64,000 nt of DNA from Druceiella hillmani (taxonomy: Eukaryota > Arthropoda > Insecta > Lepidoptera > Hepialidae): NCBI GenBank assembly GCA_039881145.1, contig JAYKKI010000009.1, forward strand, positions 14,000,501 to 14,064,500, given 5' to 3'. The notes beneath the pieces were generated by a model. It made no database searches and had not been told where the DNA came from. It saw nothing but the letters and a program-made list of their open reading frames with translations. Below are positions 13,625 to 24,660 of this stretch, one piece after another. The position numbers and the translations under genes are program-made. How positions within the stretch are numbered: the stretch's first letter is position 1; each line of letters begins with the position of its first letter.

Positions 13625-14220
13625 AATCATATATTTAAAATATCTTTTTGTAGTAACGAGAATTAACGCTAGATGTAAAGGTATTTAATTTATATATTGA
13701 GAGTACACAAGTGTCTCGTAAGGAGTAGACTAACGAAATGTCGGTGATAAAGAGGGGTTACATATACGAAATAATAAATTTCATTATCTTAGGCCTAATA
13801 GTTTCATAGATACGATTTTTTTATTTTTTTTGTTTTTTTTCACTGCGTATAAAAAAAATAGGTTAGGTATTATTACTATTTCAGCATTTTTATTGTCCAA
13901 AATCGTTAAGAGAACATTCGTCTTCATAATTAAAAATTTATTGATCCGTTATCATTGGTAATATAAAAATTAAACGCTGAAATGTATGCACTTTTTAATT
14001 ACAAAACATGAAAAGTGATTTTAAATAATGCTAGTGTAAGAAAAATATATGATAACTTTGTTGAACTTTATTTCAAAAATATCTACAATCACACAGATTC
14101 CAAAAAAGTATTAGATAAAGGTAATTTTCTGATACCAAGTTATTTCATAGCGTGTGTTTTATTCCTAGACCCATTCCATTGATAATTAATAATTTGGGTA
14201 AAGATAAAACAAAACAAGTG
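13625..14220. other. AT-rich sequence, nothing recognised
   Basis: Homopolymer T runs near 13815-13840. No repeats or coding signal. Confidence 0.5.
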
Positions 14221-14292
14221 TAGTACTCATAATCACACCTCAATTATTATTTTTTTAATACAGTAAATGCTCAAAATGCCTCCCCCTAGCTC

Positions 14293-14840
14293 TTATTCAT
14301 AACGAGCATTTTTTTTTAAACTTTGTAAGACCCTTTCATTGATTTTTACCAATTCAGACATATGGTGTAATTTTTGTCTTAATTGTTGTTCATTATCATT
14401 AGTAGTCTTATAGCCAACCTCCTTAAAATATCTCTATCGAAAATAATCCAACGGACTGAGGTCTGGCGAACGTGGTACTATGCAGTTATACCGCCAAGTC
14501 CTATCCATCCATGTGGATAAGTTGCATTTAAGTATACATGTTACTTGTCGCCAAAAGTCGGCCGCTGCACCATCGTGCTATAATCACATTCTGTAACGTA
14601 CATTTAGTGGTATTTCGTTCAACAGTATTGGTACTCCATTAAACCTCCGTGGGAGTTCAAATGAACCGATAATTTTGACCTGTGATTATGGTAGCACTCG
14701 TGATACATATGTGTAGTTTGCCGAGCAATCTCATCACATAGCCCGTAAACAAAATACATTCTCTGCATATTCATGAGCAGTGTGGGTCTGAGACGATTTG
14801 TAATATAGTCGCTCAAACAATATCTAACCCACAAGCACAA
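14293..14840 (-). pseudogene. dead mariner/Tc1-superfamily transposase (C-terminal half)
   Basis: Minus strand. One frame from about 14577 down to a TAA at 14293 begins with 'HDGAAADF' (family: QHDGAPAHF), continues through 'WMDRTWRYN' and reaches 'PRSPDLSPLDYF' (family: PRSPDLTPLDFFLWG). A stop replaces the expected tryptophan, then a typical charged C-terminal helix follows. Between the Asp of HDG and the Asp of SPLD there are 41 residues, the spacing of the DD41D group. Upstream (14619-14840), in another frame, 'NHRSKLSVHLNSHGG' fits the conserved segment before the catalytic domain. A frameshift and internal stops make it inactive. No terminal inverted repeats could be paired. Confidence 0.75.
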
Positions 14841-14844
14841 GCAA

Positions 14845-15180
14845 GGTCCAATTCAAGCGTAGGTCAACAAACAAAGACAGAGGTAGAGAAAAAAGAGCAA
14901 AAACACGTTATTAGCTCCAAGCGATATGCAAGTTACTAAAGAAGCGAAGTTGTTGAAGGATGGAGCAGAGAAGGTCGCTTGACGGCCGAGAACAATAGGA
15001 AAACCATACGAGTAGAAAAGATAGTGAAACAATCCTAATAAGCGGTTGTTTTTATTGTAAGCATTTCTGCGAATGCGGTGTTAATTTAATAAAGCAGGCA
15101 CCTTTTTGGAATATGTGTGAATTGTAGATGTTTTTAAATAAAGTTTCATCAGGTGTCCGTACACTTTTTTAAAGTAGCAT
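14845..15180 (-). other. probable remainder of the mariner-like element
   Basis: GC content is higher than the surroundings as far as about 15010. The minus strand ends with 'ggacacctgatgaaac' near 15145-15165, which may belong to the element's end. No clean helix-turn-helix domain can be read. Assignment rests on adjacency to the transposase fragment. Confidence 0.35.
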
Positions 15181-15589
15181 TGTTCAAAAATCCCTTTTCA
15201 TGTTTTGTTATTGAGAAAATGCCCGTGTTTTAGCATTAATTTTTTATGTTGCCAATAATAACGAATGAATAATATTTTAATTAGGAAGACGAGAGTTTTC
15301 TTAAAGATCTCGGATAATGAAAAAGCGGAAATAGTAATAATACCTAATAATTTTTTTTTCATGCGCAGTAACAAAAATTTAAAAAAATGAAATATCTGAA
15401 ACTATCAGACCTCGGACAATAAAATTAATTATTTCGTATGTTTAATAACACTCTCTATCGCCAATATTTTGTTGATCCATTCCTTATCAGTTATTATCAA
15501 TTGATAAACTAGTTGGTACGTTTACATACCCCGAAGTATGTAGCTACAGCAAGTAAACGTGAAAAAAAATTGTCACAGACTGTTCGTTC

Positions 15590-15905
15590 TTTTTTCACAG
15601 AGTTTTCGTAGTCAAGCGCGGAACGCAAACTCAAAATGAAAAAAAAAACCGAATCCTTATGGGATCATTTGGTTGTTCGTCCGTCCGTCCGTTTGCCTGT
15701 TAAATTTCTTTTTGTTTTCAGAAATGGCTTGAGATATCAAATTGAAATTATTATTCTCTACTGGCTGAAACTTAAATTTAAAATAGCCTTAGATTGCTAT
15801 TTAAAATATGTTTTTTTATTTACGCGCAAAAAGATATTGCTCTTCAAGCGTACTTTTCAATTTACACAATACTTTTCATAACTGATTAGTAAAACTTATA
15901 GAGTA
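15590..15905 (+). repeat. interspersed repeat of the 'cggaaccctta...gtctgtctgtc' type
   Basis: The core reads 'ccgaatccttatgggatc' then 'cgtccgtccgtccgttt', then 'agaaatggcttgagatatc' and 'aaattgaaatta'. This order (GGAACCCTTA, a repeated GTCYGTCYGTC, AGAAACGGCTTGAG, AAATTGAAATT) is a common terminal module of interspersed repeats in insect genomes. A diverged second copy with the same order lies at 51735-51900. An 81-codon open frame crosses it but is the usual translation of the repeat, not a gene. Confidence 0.6.
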
Positions 15906-16004
15906 CAATCTTAAAAGTCCGCACAATGGGTGGTCTTATATCACAAGCAAAGAAAAAAATATAAAATTCAATGATTTGTAATTTTATGTATAATTTTAAA
16001 TTTT

Positions 16005-16172
16005 TACAAACAGTTTCCTTTTACGCCTCCTAAAGATAAAGCAGGAGATATATTCACATTGTGGAAAATTGATATTTGTAATTTTAAATTATTATAAACA
16101 GTTTCCTTTTACGCCTGCTAAAGATAAAGCAGGAGATATATTCACATTGTGGAAAATTGATATTTGTAAAGA
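16005..16172 (+). repeat. recent tandem duplication, 88-bp period
   Basis: Two copies begin with 'cagtttccttttacgcct' at 16011 and 16099 and run through 'gataaagcaggagatata' and 'ggaaaattgatatttgta'. Within the repeated part only one substitution (cctcc versus cctgc) is visible, so the duplication is young. Confidence 0.9.
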
Positions 16173-16174
16173 GT

Positions 16175-17590
16175 TTGATTTGAAATTATATGGACCCTCA
16201 TATATTTATAAGTGGATAATTATGTACTCGTAGTGGGAGTTTTACTAGTGCTTGACATGTTATTTATTCCTTTAGTATAAAATTTCCAAAAAGGCTTTTA
16301 TATTGAAACAATAACTAAGTTGACTTTTGTAATATTCTCATACATACACACCAAATGTATTTTGTTTAAGGTGGCAATGGTAGTCCTAAAAACTGTCTGC
16401 TTAGCTTCAATTAGTCAGTTTTAAACAAGGGGCCCTTTTGTACTGATATTTCTTAAATTACGGGGCTGTAAATTGTCTCGTAATTATAATAATTAATTAG
16501 TAATTTAATTGTTCGTAATTAGTAGTTTAAAACTTGCTTGTTTAAAACAAAATAAATTTAACAAGAAATATTTTTTGCCACAATTGCTTTTTAGGATTTA
16601 TTAAGTGACCTTAGCTAAAATAATGTTTTGGCTTAATTTCAAGTAAAATTTGATTATAACGCTGCACCTTATTTTTATATAACCATAAGAGTACCCACCT
16701 CAGTGACATTATTCAAAATGAAGGTCTTGAAATGATTGTAATCGAAAAAAATATCAAAGTTATGCTTTGTCCAATTCTTTATAAAAAAATCTAACTCTAA
16801 TATTTACGTTTAAGCAACTTTTGTACTAGGAGACAGGAAATATTTAAGTACCGTCAACACTGTACAATGTAAAAAAATTGTACATACTGTGGTAAATTCA
16901 AAATCAAAATGTAATCCATATGTTTCCTTTTGAAGAGTTGCCGACAAAAATAAAGACAGATCAAATTTCAGACAACATATAACAACATCGCATTTGCATG
17001 TTGGATAAGAAAGATAAGAAGGCTGGATAATAAAATCACGAAACTGTTTCTATATGTAAAAAGGTAATGTTTTTAAACATTGTGGGTTAAGTTTGGCTTA
17101 TTTTTATTTTAAATAAAATCCAAGAAGGATCACATAGCCTTCCTTCACCATAACAAGATTTCAGACTACCAAACAATGAAAAGATATTGTAATATTGTAT
17201 CTAATGAACAAAGCTAGTCAGCTTATTTTATGAAATTATTTATCGAAACCAATCAATGGCAAGAAAGACGGGAAAAAATATTATATACTTTGCTGACATT
17301 TAATATTTTAATTTTTAACCTCATCAATTTTATTTGCAAGGATATTTTTCTACTAAAAAATTAAATAAAAATACATGTGTTTTGGAGGAAATTTCTCCTT
17401 AGTTGAAAATCTGTACTTGCCGATAAACTTGCTTTAGTTCTCTTGACTTTCGATTACTTGTAATTTAAAATAAACGATGAATTGATAACAGATTTTTGTT
17501 CTTCTTTGTCATATTAGTTATAAAATTTAAGTATTTTGTGGTAATTGAAATATGAAATAAATGAAAATTCAAATATGAGAAATAAGCCAT
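16175..17590. other. AT-rich sequence, nothing recognised
   Basis: No coding resemblance, long repeats or GC-richer islands. Short repeated words only (for example TAATTA near 16480-16530). Confidence 0.5.
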
Positions 17591-17639
17591 TTAATTTCTG
17601 CGAAAGTGAATGAGGGCAATCTATAACAGATTGACCGAT

Positions 17640-18985
17640 AACAGCTTCTCCCACAGAAACAGGGTTAGAGTGTTTCTCGTCATAATGTAAGTTCCTTGTG
17701 GCATTTATTTTTTATTGCTTACAAAATTTCTGTAAGATATGTCGTGAAGTTACAGGTGATTCTAAATAAATATATCTACTGAAATATAACATAATCCTTG
17801 CAGCTGTGCTTATATACTATAAGTTTCATGTATATATTGAAGTTTCATATGGCATTCCTTTAGTGTTGCTTACAACATTTGAATAACACATCTTGAAATT
17901 GCAAGTACTTTTATATAAGTGTGTCCACTAGGATATAGCAGAATACCTACAGCTGTTCAGTTAATTTAATATAGCTTAACTTTTTACTACAGCTTAAAAT
18001 ATTTCTACATCCTAACGTAAATATTATGTAGCATTACTCAATTATTGCCTACAACATTTGATTAAGATATGTCTTGGAGTTTTAAGTACATCAAAATAAA
18101 TGTGTCCACCAGAACATAATAGAATACCTGCAGCTTACTACAGTCAGTTACCTAATATAATTTTAGTTTTCCTACAGATAACAATGTATCTATATCATCA
18201 TGTAAGTTTCATGTAGCATTTATTTATTACTGTCTATAACACTTAAGTAAGACATGTCATGAAATTGTATTTAAACATAAATAAATGTGTCCACTAAAAT
18301 ATGCCAGAATAAATACGAGTATTCATTTACCTAATATACCTGCAATTATCCTATAGGTTTTGAATACTTTTACGCCATAATTTAAGTGCGCGTAAGAAAT
18401 ATAAATATGCGTATCGTCGGAAAATATCACAGAACAGGCATTCTGCAACATTTTTTGATGATATAAGTGTTCACATACCTATACACCTTCATTTTTCCGA
18501 CAAGATAAAATATTTCTACATCGTGTTATGAGTATAATGTATCATTACTTAATTATTGTCTATAACATTTGAATAATATATGCCTTGTATTTATAAGTAC
18601 TTCCAAATAAATGTGTCCACCAAAACAGGTACTTTCTTATAGGTTAAAATGTTTGTACGTCATAATTTAAGTAGCATGTGGCGGTCCATCATTATTGCCT
18701 ACAGTACTTGAGTGAGACGTATCGCGAAGTTATAGATTAATATAAAAAATGTGTCCATCAGAATACAGCAGAATACATACAGATGTTCAATTACTCAATA
18801 TGCCTTCACAGATTGCAATATTTGTAGGTCATAATGTAAGTGCCATATGGAATTTCACTTTTATTGCTTTCGACATTTGCATTAGATATGCCACGAAGTT
18901 ATAGATGAAGCTAAGTAAATGTATCTGCTAGAATATATCAAAGTACTTTCAGCTGTTCATTCGTCTATTTTACATTCAGCTGTTT
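17640..18985 (+). repeat. decayed tandem array, about eight units of 140-185 bp
   Basis: The marker 'tgtccac(t/c)a' or a mutated form occurs near 17770, 17922, 18101, 18285, 18467, 18611, 18750 and 18919. Each marker is preceded by words such as 'attgcctacaacatttga' and 'agatatgtc.tgaagtt' and followed by 'gcagaatacctacagctg' and 'aaaatatttctacatc'. Spacing varies from 139 to 184 bp because of internal deletions. It reads as an old satellite-like array. The open frames inside are chance frames. Confidence 0.8.
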
Positions 18986-18999
18986 TAAAACTGGAAAGT

Positions 19000-19430
19000 C
19001 TGCAGATCGAGTTTTAACAGAACTTACTCCAACATAAAACAATAAAAGTTGTGTGTTTATAAATTTAATTTATAAAAATAACATCGGAGACAAATTTATC
19101 GCTTCAAGGATAATCTCTTAGGGTTTATCAAAATCTGTGTAATTAATATTAAAGCAAACGTAGAAACATTTGAGAAGGAACATGAATCCTCGAGACACGC
19201 CTATCTGGATATACAAAAAGAACATAAATATTAACCTAAATTCGGTAATAATGACATTTTTTTAATTCTTGTAAATATTTATACAGAAAAACCATTATTT
19301 TTCTTGCTTACTATTAACTTATCCATTCTTTCAATCATTTTGATTTACACAAGCAAATGTGTAAACATAAAAGAAAATTAGAGTACCTTATTTTGTATGC
19401 GTGTTTAAACTTGGCGATTGAATAACAAAA
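19000..19430. other. AT-rich sequence, nothing recognised
   Basis: Transition out of the tandem array. No motif recognised. Confidence 0.45.
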
Positions 19431-19503
19431 TAAGTAACTCGTATGCGAGTGAAATAACGTAGCGTGCAACCTCAACACGAAAGTTATTCAACCATTGCCG
19501 CAT

Positions 19504-19605
19504 ATAAGAGGTTGAACTTGAGATTTACCAGTGAATGGTGATAAAATTACGAAGAGAGCAATTGTTATTCAATATTTCATGATTTTACCGTTATTACTTC
19601 TCAAA
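19504..19605 (+). repeat. dispersed repeat copy 1, paired with 22269-22375
   Basis: Begins 'agaggttgaacttgagat', then 'accagt.aatg', 'gataaaa..acgaag' and 'gattttaccgtta'. The copy at 22269-22375 has the same order in the same orientation with roughly 75% identity. Family unknown. Confidence 0.65.
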
Positions 19606-19641
19606 TATTTGCCAATGTAAATGATTGAAATTCATAAATAT

Positions 19642-19743
19642 CCTTAAAGTTTAGAACTTAGAACAAAGATGTTGAATAACAAGTATCGAATTGGATGAGC
19701 AACGTTCGATTGGATGTTTCCAGTCTAAGTTCTAAACCTTAAG
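19642..19743. repeat. inverted pair of 20 nt, about 100-bp span (MITE-like)
   Basis: Left 'ccttaaagtttagaacttag' (19642-19661) and the right arm at about 19724-19743 are reverse complements at 19 of 20 positions. The loop of about 62 nt contains 'ttcgattggatg' and 'atcgaattggatg' near-repeats. It could be a very small inverted-repeat transposon. Confidence 0.6.
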
Positions 19744-19954
19744 GAGATTTCTTAACAACGAAACAAAAACGAAAGTTAAACATCATCTGGTCATTCTAAT
19801 TAAATATTACATAATATATCTGACTAATGTAATTTATGTAAAAAAAAAAATTAATCGAAAATTGTAGTTTCAAATTCTAGCAAGGATATTTCACTACCCT
19901 ATTCAAAAGTGACATACATTTACGTTTATAAAGTGATTCAAATCTCTATTACTC

Positions 19955-20225
19955 TAATAGCAAGATCCATCACCACGACCTATAAGGAGGCAGATGTAAA
20001 ACCTATAACTGAGCGCAAAACACAAACGTTCCAAAGGGTTATTTCGTCGAATTAACGTAAAAGAAATTTCGAGGAAAAACGTTTCGATTGTTAAGTGCAT
20101 CCGCTGAAAGCACCGATTGAGGAGGAAGGCAGGGCACGCCATCGCTTCTTAAGTTTGATTGATTCTGTTATCTTATGCGAAGGGCCTGAACTCTTTTCAG
20201 CGTTGGCTTTTCTTTTTTTCCTACT
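19955..20225. other. GC-richer island, possible conserved non-coding element
   Basis: A visibly GC-richer stretch in AT-rich surroundings, with purine-rich 'ggaggaaggcagggc' and a 62-codon minus-strand frame without family motif. Could be regulatory sequence or an unrecognised exon. Confidence 0.25.
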
Positions 20226-20229
20226 CGAT

Positions 20230-22265
20230 AAACGGGGAGAAATAATAAAATTACCTTTCTAAAATTTCTTCACTAAACGAGCTACAATTAAATAGTATGT
20301 AATTTAAAGTTTGTGCATTATATATAGTACTCAATCTCAATTTAGTAGCTGTCATTTAAATTACAATAAATACCATATTGAAAAATACATCGAAACTTGT
20401 TTTTCAATTATGTTATCACGATGTGTAAAACATCGAAATATAGATATAAGAACAGAATAACCCATACCTGAAACATTATCAGGATATAAATTTTCACTTC
20501 AGAAATTTACATTTTTTTTTCAATTACTTAAAATAATTATATTGAAGCTCTTCAGTCAATATTTTTAAAGTTGTTAACAGATATAATAATAACTCTATGG
20601 AAAGTATCAAATTATCTTCAAAAAGAGAATAGCAAAAATAATCAAATTCGTAAAGGAATCACCTTTAAAAATTAATTAATGAGTTGTGTTACTCTTATAC
20701 ATATAATTTCGAGTAAAAACATTGTTTCTCCTAAGTAAAATAACAAAGTGTTATTGGTTAATATGTTCGGCTGCTTACTTCACGACTCGATATTTTATTA
20801 TGGTTACTTTTATATCACGAAATAAGTTCGAGGTCGTGGTTTGCTTATTTATTGTGTAGCGACAATAATAATTTTTAATACTTTGAAATGTATCTGCATA
20901 AAATCGGTTTCGATGGAAAAACCCTTCTCTAAATGCATGATACCGATTCTGTGTCAAATCTTTTAATATCAGATTCTGTTTTCCAATATATTCCTTCAAA
21001 TACTGTTACGGTTTTCACTATCACTAGACTTTTAAAGGAAATAAAAATAAATTATGAAACCATTTTCTAAATATTCGCTCGTAAATATCTTCTTCATACC
21101 ATGTTTTCGTAAATGGATAAAATTTTCCAGAATACGTTCCATTTTATATAGTATTTCGTGAGAAATTGGAAGAAATAATATTAAATAATTCTGTTTAAAT
21201 CTACCCACGCTTAAAAGCTATAAAAATACAAAATCCTATTTGAAATCGCCATCTAACTACTTTATAAGTACTAGATGCAAGCGGGTAAAAGAACTGTCGA
21301 GCAACAGATAATACAGAATTAAATTTAATTTCACTATTCTAAAATTGACATGGAACCAAAATTTTCTCGGAAATTAATTGTAAAATTATTGTTCGCATTA
21401 TTAACATAAATTTGAAAGTTGATATTTTATGAACTGAAAGTAATTTAGAAATTAGGAGTAAATGATAAGATCCCACAAAAATATTTGGAAAGAAAATATA
21501 GCTGTCATTTTCGTAATTACTTTACTTTGTATTGCACATTTCAATCTAATTTATAAGTTGTAAAGATACATAATTTAATCCCTGCACTAATTTCCGGGCA
21601 CTAATTTGCAAGTTTTTCTACAGGACATCTTTGAACTTTAAGATTGTAGCAAAGAAAGCCCACAGACGCTTTTATACTTTTGTGGATATGAATTATTTCC
21701 TGTAATATATTGTCCACAATTGAAATATTTACTGTTTTAAAATTTAAATCAAGCTTTACCTGTATAGCGAAGATTTTTTTTAATGAAGATTTAAAATCGA
21801 TTATTTAGTACTGTCTGAGGCAAAATATATATTTTCTTTTCATTTGCAAGTCTTTTGGTTTCACTTTTTTTAATACCCCAAAAAAAATTTATTTATTTTT
21901 ATTTCTATTATTTCGATGCTCAAGGTGTAACTTAACAACTTAGTTATATATAATTATGTTATATCGACTGGAAACTAAGGGTGATAATAACATTTATTTA
22001 AAACAATAAAACTTAAAGTCTTAAAATTGATGAAATAACTTTTGACCTTTAAACTTGTCTAAAAAAGACATGTCACACAAAAACTCTATTCCAAGAGTCT
22101 GCAAATTTTACTGTTTCGCAATTTGGAACCTGATTTGAAGTAAACAAAATTAAACGCCCTTTGCAAATATAGGATAATCTAGTATAGAAATAAAACAAAT
22201 AAATTAAACTGACAATAACTTGCTACTGCAGAATTAATACTATGCAAGCTAAAGTACATCCTTAG
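20230..22265. other. AT-rich sequence, nothing recognised
   Basis: Short open frames (for example 20775-20999, minus strand) show no resemblance to known families. No repeat structure stands out. Confidence 0.5.
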
Positions 22266-22268
22266 ACA

Positions 22269-22375
22269 TATTAGAGGTTGAACTTGAGATTCACCAGTTA
22301 ATGCAGATAAAAGAACGAAGTAAAAAAACGATTTTATGATATGTTGTAGTTTTACCATTGCCACTATTTGCCATT
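22269..22375 (+). repeat. dispersed repeat copy 2, paired with 19504-19605
   Basis: See the shared words 'agaggttgaacttgagat', 'caccagt' and 'gttttaccattgcc'. It is followed directly by a CA-rich simple sequence at 22396-22440. Confidence 0.65.
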
Positions 22376-22395
22376 ACTCGGGCTTTTACATTAGC

Positions 22396-22442
22396 ACACA
22401 CACACATATATACACACAAACACAAAACACAGACACGCATAC
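22396..22442. repeat. CA-rich microsatellite
   Basis: An interrupted (CA)n stretch with 'cacacacacat', 'tacacacaaacac' and 'aaacacagacac'. Confidence 0.8.
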
Positions 22443-22444
22443 AA

Positions 22445-24655
22445 TACGCAAAACTAAAATTTCAATATGTACCGTTATGGTTTATCAATCGTAATTATTT
22501 ATTGCCCTTCGATCGAGCTAAGTCGAAAAGTTTTGTGATGTTTAAAACATAAATAAATTTAACCTAATATGTTCTCTAAAACCCCCCTTCCTATTTTTAT
22601 TTAAAATATGGCAATACTAAACCCAGATTATTTTGTTAAAAACTCAAGCAAAATTTAACAGCAAAGCAAAGATAAATCTCAACTTAGGTTGTTTATTTTT
22701 GAAAGATCGAATTGTGACAATATGATACACTCGATGGGAATTGCAATGAGCGAGAAACGGAGATAGTGCGAAACAATTCTCTAGAGAATATTACCTAACC
22801 GCGGTCTGCTGTTATTTGCAGACATGAAGTTTACTTTTCAAACGATTCAAAACTAATAACTTATTTTCACAGTATAAAGAAATGGCGTGTTTTTGTGAAA
22901 TATTCGAGAAAGAGAGAGAGACTGTAAATTTCTTGTTCAATTGCAACAAGATGATTGTAATAAACGTTTACTGAGAAAATTACTGTGCCAATGTGCGATA
23001 GTCTAAAAACAGTCACTGTTAATAAGTAATTATAGTAGAATCTAAATATATTGCTGATGAATGAGTTATATAGAAAGATATTCTTATTTAAATGTTGGTT
23101 CAGTCGAAGGGCGAAAGTTGTAGGCAATTTATGAGAATTCGAAGAACACATAATCGATGGTTGAATAATGCAATGTATTCAAACACATACATCCTTTACT
23201 ACCTTTATGTAGAATAGAGTACGTCCTTTAGAGTACAGAATCATAGTATATCTTCCCGTAATATATTCCAAACTGTGTTAGTACTCCTTACATTTGTGGT
23301 AAGTAAGGTTGGAGAAACAATAAAGTTATGCAAAATTGGGTAATAAACCATTAGTTCTTTAATGTACTATTTGATTTGCGAAATAGCGGAACAGGAATTT
23401 AAATTACTCTGACAACGTTTCATGAGTAATTATACTGTTGCCGTAGAAATAACTTGAAATTATCGTTATGGTATTTCTAAAGCGTTTTCGGTGAAGCGAA
23501 AGAACGTATTTAAATAAATTTTAATCTTGCAATTACGTGTAACCAGACCTAATTAGTTTCAGTCTTCGATTAGAAAAGGTTAGTATGATACCGTCTTTTT
23601 CTCTTTAAATGCGTTAAAATTATCTACATTGACTATATGTGTATACGCGTAATCTAGTTACTCATGGATCATTCTGAATTACTCCTAGTGGTGTCCGTAT
23701 AGTCGTATAAATAGGATTAAACAATATTACTGATCATAGTAATAAGCAAAAGTTTTGTTTCCATAATTGCCATATTTCGTCTAAAGCACATATTTGTAGA
23801 CGTTCCCAATCTTTCTTTCTGTTGGCTATTTGATAAGTAATCAGGGCGAGCCACGTAAAACTGACTCCCATGAAGACTACATTTACGATTTTAATGTTTT
23901 CCTCTGAATGTATTTACCATTTGTATCCCTTTGGAAGAAAAAAATTTAATACATGTACGTATTACAGTATTTAAAAAGAAAACCTTAGAGATAATAAGTT
24001 TCTCAGTTAAGTGATATTTTTACATCTTTAAGCATCCGACAAACAGAATAAAGGTATCCTCCATATTTATGTTCTGAGTGGCGACTGGATGAATGAGACA
24101 TTCCGTTTTAATAGGTTAATTCAGATTTTACATATGTAGACATGGATATCAGAAATGTTAATTTAGTGTTATCACAAACATAGAGGCACGCCTTGCTAAA
24201 CACATTTTAAACTTTCGGTAATTTTTTTTCAAAATTCGTCAATCCTTCGCGCGTTCAATTTTTTCTTATGAGACTCAGGTATTTATCATATTTTTTTTTC
24301 TTTTTCAGTGTCCCATAGCCGAAGTGTAAAAATGGACCCCTTATAAGAGCGTCTATCTGTTTACTAACCCGTATGTTACATCCTCATAGAAATAATGAAG
24401 AAAATATTTTTTAATTTATTTTGTACAATCAAATGGAATTATTCTTATCACAGGAGGGGGAGGGTTTGTTACTAAAAAATGGGGTCTAGCTGTGTCATGG
24501 GCACGGCCGTGTATTGTACGTGAATACGTCTATTTAACGGGTTATATTTTTTAAATAAAATACATTCATTCTTTTACGTTCCCGACACTGCTTGACTCGG
24601 TCATATGGTGTTTTATTATTACCATTCGATTGTTCTTGAGAAGCCCTTTCCAGCC
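22445..24655. other. AT-rich sequence, no gene recognised
   Basis: A 94-codon minus-strand frame (22867-23151) shows no family motif. Around 24300-24560 there is a GC-richer patch with 'cccatagccgaagtgtaa', G-runs near 24455 and 'gtgtcatgggcacggccg'. Its origin is unclear. Confidence 0.4.
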
Positions 24656-24660
24656 GTATA

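Noticed and set aside
17640..18985. A CRISPR array
   Set aside because: Units are 140-185 bp, diverged throughout and without unique spacers, and the DNA is eukaryotic.
22867..23151. A 94-codon minus-strand gene
   Set aside because: No family resemblance and the length is within chance expectation over 64 kb.
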